Shown piece after piece: positions 52,755 through 61,660 of a DNA stretch of 64,000 nucleotides (position 1 is its first letter; each line of letters opens with the position of its first letter). The notes below the pieces were generated by a model, which was not told the origin of the DNA, ran no database searches, and worked only from the letters and a program-made list of their open reading frames with translations. This stretch comes from Solirubrobacteraceae bacterium. GTDB taxonomy: Bacteria > Actinomycetota > Thermoleophilia > Solirubrobacterales > Solirubrobacteraceae. A program made the position numbers and the translations under genes. Location: NCBI GenBank assembly GCA_029263125.1, contig JAJCYD010000005.1, positions 39,720-103,719 of the forward strand, in the 5' to 3' direction.

Positions 52755-54238
52755 GCGCTCACCGCGACGCCGCCGCGGCGCGGGTCGCCGCCCCCGCACA
52801 GCGCGCCGGTTGAGGGGTCGCGGCTGACGGCCTGCACGCCGCCGAAGAACATGTTCTGCGAACGGAAGTGCTGCACCTCGTAAGGATCGAAGCGCAGGCC
52901 ATCCAACGTGCTGCCGGGCTCGGCGAAGACCACGTCGTCCTCGAAGTGCACGCGTGGGGCCTGCACGGCGGCGTCGGCCGCGAGGTTGTCGTCGAGCACG
53001 CCGACGATCGTCTGAAGCAGGGCCGATCGGATGCGGTTTGAGCCCGAGGAGCCGAGCGCGAGAAGGACCTCGCCGCCCGACGTGACGATCGTCGGCGACA
53101 TCATCGACGGCATCCGCCGGCCGGGCGGCGCGTGATGGAAGCCCAGCGGGTTGAGGTCGGTCTCGCCCATGATGTTGTTGACGTGTATGCCCAGGCCGGG
53201 CACGACGAGGCCCGACCCCTCGCCGTTGGTGCAGGTCACCGAGCAGGCGCGTCCCTCGGCGTCGATCACCGAGATGTGCGTCGTCGACCCCATCCGCGAC
53301 CCGAGCATGCGCGCAGCGAAGCCCGGGTCCGCGAGCCCCTCGACGAACTGCGGCGTGCGCGCCGCCTGGGCCTCCTCCATCGCGCGCACGAGCATCGTCA
53401 GCGGCGGTGGCGACGGCGTCTGGTCGAGCAGCAGCAGCGCGAAGGCCAGCAGGATCCCGCCCGCGGATGGCGGTGGATTGGTCATGACGTCGCGGCCGCG
53501 ATAGGGCACCGTCAGCGGCTCGCGGCCGAGCGCCTCGTAGACGCGCAGATCCTCGCTCGTCAGCGCGCCGCCGCCCGCGGCGACCCACGCGACGACGGCG
53601 TCGGCGATGTCGCCGGTATAGAACGGCGCGGATCCCTCCGCTCCGAGCCGCCCGATCGTGTCGCCGAGCTCGTCGCTGCGCACGACGTCGCCCTCGCGCA
53701 GCAGGCGGCCGCCGGGCGCGTAGATCGCCTGCGCCTCCGGTGTCGAGCGCAGGATCCCCTCCAAGAGCACCACCACCTCGGCCTGCTGGGCGTTGAGCGC
53801 CACGCCCTCGCGCGCGAGGGCCGCCGCCGGCGCGGCGAGGTCGCAGAGCGCGACAGTGCCCCACCGGTCGATCGCCGCGTCGATCCCGGCGGGAGTGCCG
53901 TACGCGCCGCACGACGCGGCGCCGACGTGGAAGATCTGACGCGCGTCGCCGCCGAAGTCGACCTCGACGGGAACCAGCGCGCAGTGATTCCGGGGCCGCG
54001 CGCCATGGCCGGGAGCGGCGACGAAGAAGTCCAGCAGCACCGGCTCCTCGCCGGCGCCGGCGACGAGCATGTAGCCCCCGGCGCCGGGGCCCGAGAGCAG
54101 CGGCTCAGCGACCCACGAGGTGAGCATCGCGGCGACCGCCGCGTCGACGGCGTTGCCGCCGGCGCGCAGCACGTCGGCGCCGGCCCGGGCAGTCAACGGG
54201 TGGCCGGCGGCCACGATGCCCTGTGAGGTGTCGTCCAC
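52751..54238 (-). CDS. ggt: Gamma-glutamyltranspeptidase family protein
   Basis: 495 residues from a GTG. Ntn-hydrolase autoproteolysis site: MGSTTHISVIDAEGRACSVT, where the Thr becomes the nucleophile. Further motifs are GVNNIMGE-like (GIHVNNIMGETDLNPLG) and PSMMSPTIVT, with the small-subunit end LGSSGSNRIRS. It probably hydrolyses or transfers gamma-glutamyl groups (e.g. of glutathione-like or ergothioneine/poly-gamma-glutamyl compounds). It lacks an obvious signal peptide, so it may be cytosolic. TAGCCT lies ~10 nt before the start. Confidence 0.93.
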   Translation of the reverse strand: MDDTSQGIVAAGHPLTARAGADVLRAGGNAVDAAVAAMLTSWVAEPLLSGPGAGGYMLVAGAGEEPVLLDFFVAAPGHGARPRNHCALVPVEVDFGGDARQIFHVGAASCGAYGTPAGIDAAIDRWGTVALCDLAAPAAALAREGVALNAQQAEVVVLLEGILRSTPEAQAIYAPGGRLLREGDVVRSDELGDTIGRLGAEGSAPFYTGDIADAVVAWVAAGGGALTSEDLRVYEALGREPLTVPYRGRDVMTNPPPSAGGILLAFALLLLDQTPSPPPLTMLVRAMEEAQAARTPQFVEGLADPGFAARMLGSRMGSTTHISVIDAEGRACSVTCTNGEGSGLVVPGLGIHVNNIMGETDLNPLGFHHAPPGRRMPSMMSPTIVTSGGEVLLALGSSGSNRIRSALLQTIVGVLDDNLAADAAVQAPRVHFEDDVVFAEPGSTLDGLRFDPYEVQHFRSQNMFFGGVQAVSRDPSTGALCGGGDPRRGGVAVSA

Positions 54239-54301
54239 GTCGGCGACGAGGCTAATGGACGGCGGCGCCGGGACTCATCCGCGACGCGTACGCTGCGGGG
54301 C

Positions 54302-54808
54302 GTGACGCGCAGACGCCGCCGGCTGGCAGGGACACTCACCGCAGCGGTCGCGCTTCTGCTCACCGCGTGCGGCTCCGGCGATCCCACCCGCGACAGTGCC
54401 GGCGCGATCGCCGAGCCCGGCCAGACGCGGCTGCTGAAGCTGCGCACCGGCGATTGCATCGTCAACCTGCGTCGAAGCTTCGACGACCTGGACCGCGGCC
54501 GCAACGGCGTGCCGCTCGTGCGGACGGCGTCGTGCTCGGAGACCCACGACGGGGAGATCCTCCAGATCTCCCCGATCGACGCCAGCTCGTGGCCGGGCTA
54601 CGGCGTCGTGCTCGGCGAGGCCGCCCGCAGCCGGCCCGCGCTCCAGCAACGCCTGTCGGCGGCCAAGGTCGCCGGCGGCGTGAAGCTGATCAGCTTCTCG
54701 CCCTCCAAGGAGCGCTGGAACTTCGAGGACCAGAAGGAGATCGTCTACATCGCCCTCTTCGCCACGCCTCGGCGCGGGGCGCTGAAGGCGGTCAACGGTG
54801 GGGCATGA
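54302..54808 (+). CDS. Lipoprotein with septum-formation-like domain
   Basis: 168 residues from a GTG behind TACGCT. The lipoprotein signal is [16 protein letters not shown]. The mature domain carries [10 protein letters not shown] and [15 protein letters not shown], with the Cys...Cys/His-Asp spacing of the septum-formation family in Actinobacteria. The C-terminus overlaps the ftsZ 3' end by 17 nt on the opposite strand. A cell-division role is only suggested by the family. Confidence 0.75.
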   Translation: MTRRRRRLAGTLTAAVALLLTACGSGDPTRDSAGAIAEPGQTRLLKLRTGDCIVNLRRSFDDLDRGRNGVPLVRTASCSETHDGEILQISPIDASSWPGYGVVLGEAARSRPALQQRLSAAKVAGGVKLISFSPSKERWNFEDQKEIVYIALFATPRRGALKAVNGGA

Positions 54809-56360
54809 ACTCCGGGACGTCGAGCTCGGTGACCCGTAGCCCGGACCGCTTCGCGGCCGGCTCGGGCTCGCGCGCCGGCGCCGATGGAGCGCTGCGACGG
54901 CGATGGTCGTCGCGGTCGTCACGGCGGCGGTCGGCGGAGGGCGGCGTGCGGCGCTGCACCCGCGGCTCGCCCTTGGGCTCCTCCAGGCGGGTCGCCTTCT
55001 GCACGCCGTCGTAGCCGGTCGCGACGACCGTCACCCAGACCTGATCCTCCAGTGTCTCGTCGATCATCGCGCCGAAGATGATGTTGGCCTCCGGGTGCGC
55101 GGCCTCTGAAACGGCCTTGGCGGCCTCGTTGATCTCCCACAGCGACAGGTCGCTGCCACCGGTGATCGACAGCAGGATCGAGTGCGCGCCCTCCATGCTC
55201 GTCTCCAGCAGCGGCGACGCCACGGCCTGCTCGGCGGCGACCAGTGCACGGTTCTCGCCCGAGCCCATGCCGATGCCCAGCAGGGCGTTGCCGGCGTCGG
55301 ACATGATCGTGCGCACGTCGGCGAAGTCGAGGTTGATCAGTCCGGGGAGCGTCACGAGGTCGGAGATCCCCTGCACGCCCTGGCGCAGGACGTCGTCGGC
55401 GACGCGGAACGCCTCGACCATCGATGTCTGCTTGTCGAGCACGGCCAGCAGGCGGTTGTTGGGGACGACGATCAGCGTGTCGACCTCGTCCTTGAGCGCC
55501 TGGATCCCGAGCTCGGCCTGCTCACGACGGCGCGTGCCCTCAAAGCCAAATGGCTTGGTGACGATGCCGACGGTCAGCGCGCCGAGCTCGCGCGAGATCC
55601 GCGCGATCACCGGAGCGGCGCCCGTGCCGGTGCCACCGCCGGCGCCGGCGGTGATGAAGACCATGTCCGAGCCCTTGAGCATCGCCTTGATGCGATCGAA
55701 CTCCTCCATCGCGGCGCCACGGCCAAGCTCGGGGTTCGAGCCGGAGCCCAGGCCCCGCGTGAGCGCGGCGCCGATGTGCAGCGTCTGGTGTGCGAGGGAC
55801 TGCTGCAGGGACTGCAGGTCGGTGTTGACGGCGAAGAACTCGACGCCGTTGACCTCGGCCTCGACCATCCGGTTGACGGCGTTTGAGCCGCCGCCCCCGA
55901 CGCCGACGACGCGCAGGACGGGCTGGCCCACGGGCAGCGCCTGACCGAACGGCGTCTGGCGACCGGACGTGTCCGGGCGAGCGAAGGCGTCGTGCTGCTT
56001 GGGCGGTGGCTCCGCGCTGCGAATGCGACCGGCGTCGGTCGCGGGCTCGGGCGCGGGGGCGTCCATGAGGTTGTCGGGCAGCTCGGAGGAGAACGCGTGG
56101 CGCAGGCGATCCTGCGGAGATGGGATGTGCGCTTCCTCGACGACCTCGGGCTCGTCTCGCGCAGTGAACGAGGGATGCGGCACCTCGCGGGGCGGGATCT
56201 CCTCGATCGGCGTCGCCTCCGGCGCGGTGGCCGCGGGCAGCGCGTGCTCGGACGTGTCGGTCTTCGAGGCGGCCTCGGCCGCGGCGGCATCCTCCTCGGT
56301 CTTGCGAAAGAGGGCGGCCAGCGGGCCTTCTCTCATGCTCGCGCGCTTACCGGATGCCAT
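54792..56360 (-). CDS. ftsZ: Cell division protein FtsZ with long N-terminal extension
   Basis: I choose the ATG at 56360, which has an AGGAGG Shine-Dalgarno 9 nt upstream and overlaps the parA end by 14 nt, giving 522 residues. The tubulin-like core starts only at residue ~147: [15 protein letters not shown], the T4 loop [21 protein letters not shown]-like [26 protein letters not shown] and the [12 protein letters not shown] segment. The C-terminus ends [12 protein letters not shown], the actinobacterial-type FtsZ tail. The first ~146 residues are Ala/Pro/Glu-rich and probably disordered; typical FtsZ has about 10 residues there. The ParA gene is upstream in the same operon. Confidence 0.93.
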   Translation of the reverse strand: MASGKRASMREGPLAALFRKTEEDAAAAEAASKTDTSEHALPAATAPEATPIEEIPPREVPHPSFTARDEPEVVEEAHIPSPQDRLRHAFSSELPDNLMDAPAPEPATDAGRIRSAEPPPKQHDAFARPDTSGRQTPFGQALPVGQPVLRVVGVGGGGSNAVNRMVEAEVNGVEFFAVNTDLQSLQQSLAHQTLHIGAALTRGLGSGSNPELGRGAAMEEFDRIKAMLKGSDMVFITAGAGGGTGTGAAPVIARISRELGALTVGIVTKPFGFEGTRRREQAELGIQALKDEVDTLIVVPNNRLLAVLDKQTSMVEAFRVADDVLRQGVQGISDLVTLPGLINLDFADVRTIMSDAGNALLGIGMGSGENRALVAAEQAVASPLLETSMEGAHSILLSITGGSDLSLWEINEAAKAVSEAAHPEANIIFGAMIDETLEDQVWVTVVATGYDGVQKATRLEEPKGEPRVQRRTPPSADRRRDDRDDHRRRSAPSAPAREPEPAAKRSGLRVTELDVPEFMPHR

Positions 56361-57147
56361 GAGAGAGAACCTCCTCCGCGAGGTCGCGATAGGACTGGGC
56401 GGCCGTGCCGTCGGGATCGTACTTGAGCACGGACATCCCTTGGACCGGCGCTTCCGCAAAACGCACGGTTTTCTTGATCCGCGAGGCGAACAGCCGCTCA
56501 CCGAAGTTCTCCTCGAGGATCTCGATCGCCTCCTTGGCGTGAACCGTGCGCATGTCCATCATCGTCGGCAGGATGCCCTCGATCTGGACGTCGGGGTTGA
56601 GGTTCTCGCGAATCATCTGAAGCGTGTTCTGCAGCTGGATCAGGCCGCGCATTGACAGATACTCGCATTGGACGGGGACGATCACCTTGTGCGCGGCCGT
56701 CAGGGCGTTGATCGTCAGCAGCCCGAGCGAGGGTGGCGTGTCGATGCAGATGAAGTCGTAGTCGTCCTGCACGCCCTTCAGGGCCTTGTCCAGCGAGCGC
56801 TCGCGGCCGATCTGCGTCGACATCGCGATCTCGGCGCCGGCGAGGTCGATCGAGGCGCACGCGACGTCGATCTCGCGGCGATGGACGACCTGCTTGATCG
56901 GGATGTGATGCACGAGCACGTCGTACATCGACAGCTCCAGGGTGTCGGGATCGATGCCCTGGGACATCGTCAGGTTGCCCTGGGGGTCCATGTCGACGCA
57001 CAGCACCCGGTGGCCGCTCTCGGCGAACGCGGCCGCAAGGTTCAACGTCGTGGTCGTCTTCGCGACGCCGCCCTTCTGGTTGGCGAAGGCGATGATCCTG
57101 GCCTTCTGCTGCACGGGAGGCTCCGTTGGGGTCGGGAAACCGGACAC
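56347..57147 (-). CDS. parA: ParA/Soj-family ATPase without ParB neighbour
   Basis: 266 residues from a GTG. The deviant Walker A is [18 protein letters not shown] with the signature Lys, Walker A' is [14 protein letters not shown], and [16 protein letters not shown] carries Walker B. A C-terminal amphipathic region may bind membrane or DNA. No ParB or parS-like repeats are visible nearby. It overlaps the ftsZ start by 14 nt, so the ATPase and FtsZ are translated from one message. Confidence 0.93.
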   Translation of the reverse strand: MSGFPTPTEPPVQQKARIIAFANQKGGVAKTTTTLNLAAAFAESGHRVLCVDMDPQGNLTMSQGIDPDTLELSMYDVLVHHIPIKQVVHRREIDVACASIDLAGAEIAMSTQIGRERSLDKALKGVQDDYDFICIDTPPSLGLLTINALTAAHKVIVPVQCEYLSMRGLIQLQNTLQMIRENLNPDVQIEGILPTMMDMRTVHAKEAIEILEENFGERLFASRIKKTVRFAEAPVQGMSVLKYDPDGTAAQSYRDLAEEVLSHGIR

Positions 57148-57208
57148 GTCGGCTCTATTCGCACGCGCGAGGGGGATTCCTTCAGGCTTATGTGTAGACG
57201 CTCACCCC

Positions 57209-57739
57209 ATGAGCACCCGTCGCGGTGCCGACTACCATCCGGCCGCGATGCTCTGCCACTGCGACGACGTGCCGTGGGCGACGCATGAGCACGGCGATCT
57301 GCGGTTTCAGCGCCAGCGCCTGGGCGCTGCCGCGGGGGCTCGGGACATCGGGCTCAGCCGTTACCGGATCGCCCCGGGATGCCAGGCGATGCCGTTGCAT
57401 GTGCACGCCGACGAGGAGATCGCGCCGCTTCATCGCAGCTCGCCGCGCCACTGCCACTCCGTCGAGGACGAGCTGTTCGTCGTGCTCGACGGTGACGGGG
57501 TCCTGGTGCTCGGCGACGAGTCCCATCCGGTACGGGTCGGATCGGTCATCGCGCGCCCGCCTGCGACCGGCGTCGCGCACACCTTCCAGGCCGGCGAGGA
57601 CGGGATGGCGCTGCTGGCCTTCGGCACCCGCGAAGCGAGCGACCTGTGCTGGTATCCGGACTCCGGCAAGGTCTTCTTCAGAGGCCTGAAGGTCGTCGCG
57701 GGCGTGCAGGCGCTGGACTACTGGGACGGCGAGTCGTAG
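57209..57739 (+). CDS. Cupin-fold protein
   Basis: 176 residues from the ATG at 57209; the ORF-track start is in the divergent parA. Cupin motifs: PLHVHADEEI and SVEDELFVVLDGDGVLVLG (motif 1 like, two His clusters), then RPPATGVAHTFQAG (motif 2). Metal-binding His and Glu are present. Function unknown. It ends 5 nt before the predicted start of the ArsA-like gene. Confidence 0.85.
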   Translation: MSTRRGADYHPAAMLCHCDDVPWATHEHGDLRFQRQRLGAAAGARDIGLSRYRIAPGCQAMPLHVHADEEIAPLHRSSPRHCHSVEDELFVVLDGDGVLVLGDESHPVRVGSVIARPPATGVAHTFQAGEDGMALLAFGTREASDLCWYPDSGKVFFRGLKVVAGVQALDYWDGES

Positions 57740-57744
57740 TCGCG

Positions 57745-58647
57745 CTGCTCTCCAGGCGCCTGCTCGTCGTGACGGGCAAGGGCGGCGTCGGAAAGACGAC
57801 GATCGCGGCGGCGCTCGGGCTCGTCGCGGCTCGCGCGGGCAAGCGCACGATCGTCGCGGAAGTCGCGCGCCGCGGCGACGTCGCGAGCGCCTTCGACCGC
57901 GCCGGCGCCGAGCCGTTCGAGGAGATCGAGCTCGCCCCCGGCCTGTTTCACATCTCGATCGATCCGCAGGACGCGCTGGAGGAGTACCTGCGTGACCAGC
58001 TTCCGCGCGGTCCGATCGCCGACATCCTCGCGCGCAGCCGCGTCTTCGGCCTGCTCGCGGCCGCGACGCCGGGCATGCGCGAGCTGCTGACCGTCGGCAA
58101 GCTGTGGGAGCTGGCGCAGTTCGAGCGCCGCACGCCGGGCGCCGACGCCTACGACCTCGTCGTCGTCGACGCGCCCGCAACCGGCCATGGCGTCGCGGTC
58201 CTGACCGCCCCGCGAACCTTCGCGGCCGCCGCCGGCAGCGGGCCCGTCGCGCGCCAGGGCAAGAAGATCGACGCGACGCTGTCAGATCCGGAGCAGACGG
58301 CGGTGATCGCCGTCGCCAAGGCCGAGGAGCTCGCCGTCACCGAGACCGGCGAGCTGCGCGCGTCGTTGCGCGAGCGGATGGGCCTGGGGATCGAGCGCGT
58401 CGTCGCCAACGCGCTGGACCCCGACCGCTTCGATGACGAGGAGGCCACGGCGCTGCAGGCGCACGCGGCGCGCCCCGCGGTCGCGCGTGCGCTGGCCGGC
58501 CACCGCCGCGCGCTGCGCCAGCGCGCGCAGCTCGCCCGGCTCGCGGATCTCTGCGAACAGGAGCCGGCGCGGATCGCGCTGCATCCCGGCGGTCCGCTGC
58601 TCGAGCAGCTCGCCGACGAGCTCGCCCCCCAACTCGGCCTGCCATGA
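57745..58647 (+). CDS. ArsA/Get3-family anion-transporting ATPase, first of pair
   Basis: A 300-residue P-loop ATPase with VTGKGGVGKTTIAAALG (the deviant Walker A signature Lys is present) and LVVVDAPATGHGVA (Walker B region). There is no ATG, GTG or TTG between the cupin and the P-loop other than a GTG at 57646 deep inside the cupin; a CTG at 57745 would give LLSRRLLVVTGKGG, but the start is uncertain. Its 3' end overlaps the second ATPase (ATGA). The pair resembles mycobacterial Rv3679-Rv3680. Substrate unknown. Confidence 0.85.
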   Translation: MLSRRLLVVTGKGGVGKTTIAAALGLVAARAGKRTIVAEVARRGDVASAFDRAGAEPFEEIELAPGLFHISIDPQDALEEYLRDQLPRGPIADILARSRVFGLLAAATPGMRELLTVGKLWELAQFERRTPGADAYDLVVVDAPATGHGVAVLTAPRTFAAAAGSGPVARQGKKIDATLSDPEQTAVIAVAKAEELAVTETGELRASLRERMGLGIERVVANALDPDRFDDEEATALQAHAARPAVARALAGHRRALRQRAQLARLADLCEQEPARIALHPGGPLLEQLADELAPQLGLP

Positions 58648-59744
58648 CCGGCGTCGCGCAACGGCTGGAGGGCATGCGCGTCTGCATCGTCGCCGGCTCG
58701 GGCGGCGTCGGCAAGACCACCGCGTCGGCGGCGCTCGCCCTCGGGCTCGCCGCGTCGGGCCAGCGAGTGGCCGTCGTGACGATCGACCCCGCGCGGCGCC
58801 TGGCGCAGTCGCTTGGGCTCCAGGAACTCGGCAACGACCCGCGCCAGGTCGATCCGGCGCTGCTTGCGTCCCACGGCGTGCGGATGCGCGGCGAGCTGTG
58901 GGCGATGATGCTCGATCCGAAGGCGACGTTCGACGACCTCATCGCGCGGCTGTCACCCGACGAGCGCACGCGCGAGGATGTGCTGGGCAACCGCATCTAC
59001 CAGCAGCTGTCGGGCGCCGTGGCGGGGTCGCAGGAGTTCACCGCCGTCGCCAAGCTCTACGACCTGCACCGCGACGGCGGCTTCGACATGCTCGTCCTCG
59101 ACACCCCGCCGTCGCGCAACGCGCTGGACTTCCTCGACGCGCCCGACCGCCTGACCGACTTCTTCGAGGGCCGTGCCATCAAGGTCCTGCTCGTGCCGAC
59201 GGGCATCGCCGCGCGCGTCATGAGCCGCGGCACGGCGGTCGTCTTCTCGATCCTCAAGCGCCTGACGGGCGTGGACCTCATGGACGACATCGCGGTCTTC
59301 TTCGGCTCGCTCGGCGGTCTGATGGACGGATTCAAGGAGCGCGCGGCGGGCGTCAAGGCCCTGCTCGCCGATCCGGCGACGACGTTTCTCATCGTCACCT
59401 CCCCCGAGCGCGAGCCGGTCGCCGAGGCGATCTTCTTTCGCGGCAAGCTGCGCGAGGCTGGGATGGCGTTCGGCGGGCTGATCGTCAACCGCGTCAACGT
59501 CGCGGGCGACGACGAGCCAGAGGCGATCGCCGCCGAGCTCCGCGCGGCGGGTCTGGGCGCGCGGCTCGCCGAGAAGGTCGCCGCCAGCGCCGCCGACCTG
59601 CGGCTGCTCGCCGCCCGCGACGCCGCGTCGATCGAGCGCCTGAAGGCCGAGCTCGACGAACCGGACCCGATCGTCGTCGCGCGTCTGGACGGTGCGGTGC
59701 AGGACATCGACGGCCTGCTGGCGCTGCGCGACGCGCTCATGTAG
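58644..59744 (+). CDS. ArsA/Get3-family ATPase, second of pair
   Basis: 366 residues starting MTGVAQRLEGMRV, coupled to the first ATPase by a 4-nt overlap. The Walker A reads AGSGGVGKTTASAALA: the signature Lys of the first ATPase (KGGVGKT) is Ser here, so the two subunits are likely to form an asymmetric heterodimer with differing ATP sites. Later motifs are TPPSRNALDFLDAP (Walker B) and a hydrophobic GGLMDGF/GLIVNRVN region. Role unknown; related pairs affect envelope stress in mycobacteria. Confidence 0.9.
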   Translation: MTGVAQRLEGMRVCIVAGSGGVGKTTASAALALGLAASGQRVAVVTIDPARRLAQSLGLQELGNDPRQVDPALLASHGVRMRGELWAMMLDPKATFDDLIARLSPDERTREDVLGNRIYQQLSGAVAGSQEFTAVAKLYDLHRDGGFDMLVLDTPPSRNALDFLDAPDRLTDFFEGRAIKVLLVPTGIAARVMSRGTAVVFSILKRLTGVDLMDDIAVFFGSLGGLMDGFKERAAGVKALLADPATTFLIVTSPEREPVAEAIFFRGKLREAGMAFGGLIVNRVNVAGDDEPEAIAAELRAAGLGARLAEKVAASAADLRLLAARDAASIERLKAELDEPDPIVVARLDGAVQDIDGLLALRDALM

Positions 59745-59759
59745 ACGCGTGGCAGATCA

Positions 59760-59799
59760 ACCCCGCCTGCCGGGGTCAATGCGCCACACAGCGTGGCGC
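59760..59799 (+). terminator. Two adjacent hairpins, probable bidirectional terminator
   Basis: ACCCCG-cctgc-CGGGGT (59760-59776) is followed by GCGCCAC-acagc-GTGGCGC (59781-59799): two perfect stems of 6 and 7 bp with 5-nt loops, lying between convergent gene ends (59744 and 59857). There is no T-tract, as is common in high-GC actinobacteria. Confidence 0.65.
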
Positions 59800-59856
59800 G
59801 TCACTCCTGGCACTGCGCGATCAAGGCGGCCGCGCCGCGCTACCCGGCGGCCCGCT

Positions 59857-60237
59857 TCAATCGCGGGCGTGCTTGTGCAGCGCATGCTCCCAGTCAGCGC
59901 GCGCGCGATCGAACGCCTCTGGGTCAAGGCGTTCGGGCGACGGATCGGGACCGGGTTCGGGCGGGTCGTCGCGGCCGTCGCCGCCGTGCCCGCCGCCACC
60001 CTGGCCGCGCCGTCGCAACCACACGGCGAGCGCGCCGATCGCCAGCAGGATCAGCGCGGCCTTCATCACGGGCGGCGCCGCCAGGCCGACGCGCACGGCG
60101 AGCAGCACGCCAATGCCGACGATCACCCGCCGCACACGCAGACCGCTCGCAACCGGATCGGCGTGCTGCATCCGCTTGATGGCAAACCAGGCGAGCGGTG
60201 CCAGGACGATCACGAGCGCAGCGATGAGCATCGACAC
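59857..60237 (-). CDS. Small membrane protein of unknown function
   Basis: 126 residues from a GTG at 60237 (VSMLIAALVIVLAPLAWFAIK); the ORF track begins further upstream. Two or three hydrophobic helices are followed by a Gly/Pro/Asp-rich cytosolic tail (GGGGHGGDGRDD, RLDPEAFDRARADWEHALHK). No family recognised. The codon pattern is clean. It may share a transcript with the larger gene upstream at 60344. Confidence 0.7.
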   Translation of the reverse strand: MSMLIAALVIVLAPLAWFAIKRMQHADPVASGLRVRRVIVGIGVLLAVRVGLAAPPVMKAALILLAIGALAVWLRRRGQGGGGHGGDGRDDPPEPGPDPSPERLDPEAFDRARADWEHALHKHARD

Positions 60238-60343
60238 TGACCATAGCTCCCCACTGATGCCGGCTGGGAGCCGGTGTTCGGGTGCTCGCCGCTCGACGAT
60301 CTCGGCACGACCTGGCCGGCCCTCGAGAAGCCCGACAGCGGGT

Positions 60344-61600
60344 TCAGGCTGCGGCGGCGCCGTCCTCGGCGAGCAGCCCGTCGGCCACCGACCGCAGATC
60401 GGCGTCCAAGTGGCCACACAGCACGTCTCGCAACAGGGCGCGCAGGTGCGCGGTCACCTCGGCCAGCAACACCTGGACGCCACCGTCGGCGGGTGCCAGG
60501 CCCGCGATCACCGAGCGCTCCAGCGACACGGCCTGCGCGACGCGATCGGTGACGTGAGCCCGGCGTTCGGCGGTCGCGCACAGCGCGGCCACACGGCCGG
60601 CCAGTCGCCCGCTCGCAGGACCCTCGGGCTCCAGCAGCGCTCGCAGCGCCAGCAGATGGTCGGTCAGCGCCTCGAACAGGCTGGGGCGCTCGCATCCGAG
60701 CTCATAGCGGCGCAGCGCCCACGCGATCTCGCCGGCACGCGGGGTGCGGCGCGTGACGAGCGAGACGAACGCTCGCAGCTCGTCCTCGGCGGCCTCCCCG
60801 ACGAGCAGCTCGCCGTTTGGACGCCCGCCGGTGCCAAGGTCGCCCAGCGCCCACGGCCCGGCGCCGCTGCGCTCCCACCCGACGGGTCCCAGCGCGACGC
60901 GAGCCGGATCGAACAGGCGCAGCGCGCTCAGCAGGCGCCGGAAGCGCACGCGCGCCTCGGTCAGCGGCGCGGGACCGGCGGGATGGCTCTCAAGCGACAG
61001 GCAGGCGAGCACGGCAGGCCCGTCGCCGATCGCGCCGCGGGGCCACACGGCATCCGGGGGCGGGTCGTCGAGCTCGTCGCCGCGCACCAGCGACAGCCCT
61101 TCCCCCAGCGCGATCTCCGGGGACTCGATGCGAAGGCCCAGCACCGGCACGACGACGACCGCCTCGGCAATGCCCGCGAACAGCGCGCCTTCGAGCTCGG
61201 CGTACGCGCGATCCATGCGCTCGGCCGTGAGGGCGAACTCGGTGGCGTCGTCGAACACGCGGCTGAGAAACGCGCGAAGCACCGCGTCGGCTCGCTCACG
61301 CGGGTCTGATGGAATGCGCGGCTCGCCCTGGTCGCGCAGGTACTCGCCGAGCCCGTCGAGGCCCGCCAGCGCGCGAGCCGCGGCCGGGTAGCTTGGCATC
61401 CGGCAGAGGATCCCGATGTGATCGCGGATGTAGGCGCCCGTCAGCGGCCGGTAGCAGTACAGCGGCGTGTCGCGCCGGCGGCCGCGGGACTCCACGAGCT
61501 CGAAGCCGATCTCCGCACCCTCGTGCGACTCGTCGGCGAGGTGGCACGCCGCATCCTCGGCGAACACGCTGAGCGCGGCGTGCAGGGGGCGATGGCGCAT
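60344..61600 (-). CDS. Hypothetical protein, helical
   Basis: 418 residues from the ATG at 61600; an earlier in-frame ATG is at 61627. Two parts can be seen: an alpha/beta N-terminal half (LDGLGEYLRDQG, VVVVPVLGLRIESPE) and an all-helical C-terminal half (LFEALTDHLLALRALLEPEG, ELxVTDRVAQAVSLERSVIAGL). The helical half loosely recalls HEPN/Apea-like domains (R-x4-6-H region), but no catalytic His is present. I do not assign a family. It lies two genes from the ArsA pair. Confidence 0.6.
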   Translation of the reverse strand: MRHRPLHAALSVFAEDAACHLADESHEGAEIGFELVESRGRRRDTPLYCYRPLTGAYIRDHIGILCRMPSYPAAARALAGLDGLGEYLRDQGEPRIPSDPRERADAVLRAFLSRVFDDATEFALTAERMDRAYAELEGALFAGIAEAVVVVPVLGLRIESPEIALGEGLSLVRGDELDDPPPDAVWPRGAIGDGPAVLACLSLESHPAGPAPLTEARVRFRRLLSALRLFDPARVALGPVGWERSGAGPWALGDLGTGGRPNGELLVGEAAEDELRAFVSLVTRRTPRAGEIAWALRRYELGCERPSLFEALTDHLLALRALLEPEGPASGRLAGRVAALCATAERRAHVTDRVAQAVSLERSVIAGLAPADGGVQVLLAEVTAHLRALLRDVLCGHLDADLRSVADGLLAEDGAAAA

Positions 61601-61660
61601 GCCCGGCGATTCGCTCCCCGTACGCATGCTCCTGCCCGTGCAGGCCGCCGTTCAGGAGAG

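Noticed and set aside
58433-61309. 958-aa plus-strand ORF
   Set aside because: It is Arg/Pro-rich, runs through two other ATPase/membrane genes in both orientations and has no domain; typical shadow ORF of GC-rich DNA. The same holds for 20749-23115, 1236-3044 and 25382-27679.
60344-61600. HEPN RNase toxin
   Set aside because: The helical C-terminal half recalls Apea-like HEPN, but the catalytic R-x4-6-H is not present and no partner antitoxin is adjacent, so it is left as hypothetical.
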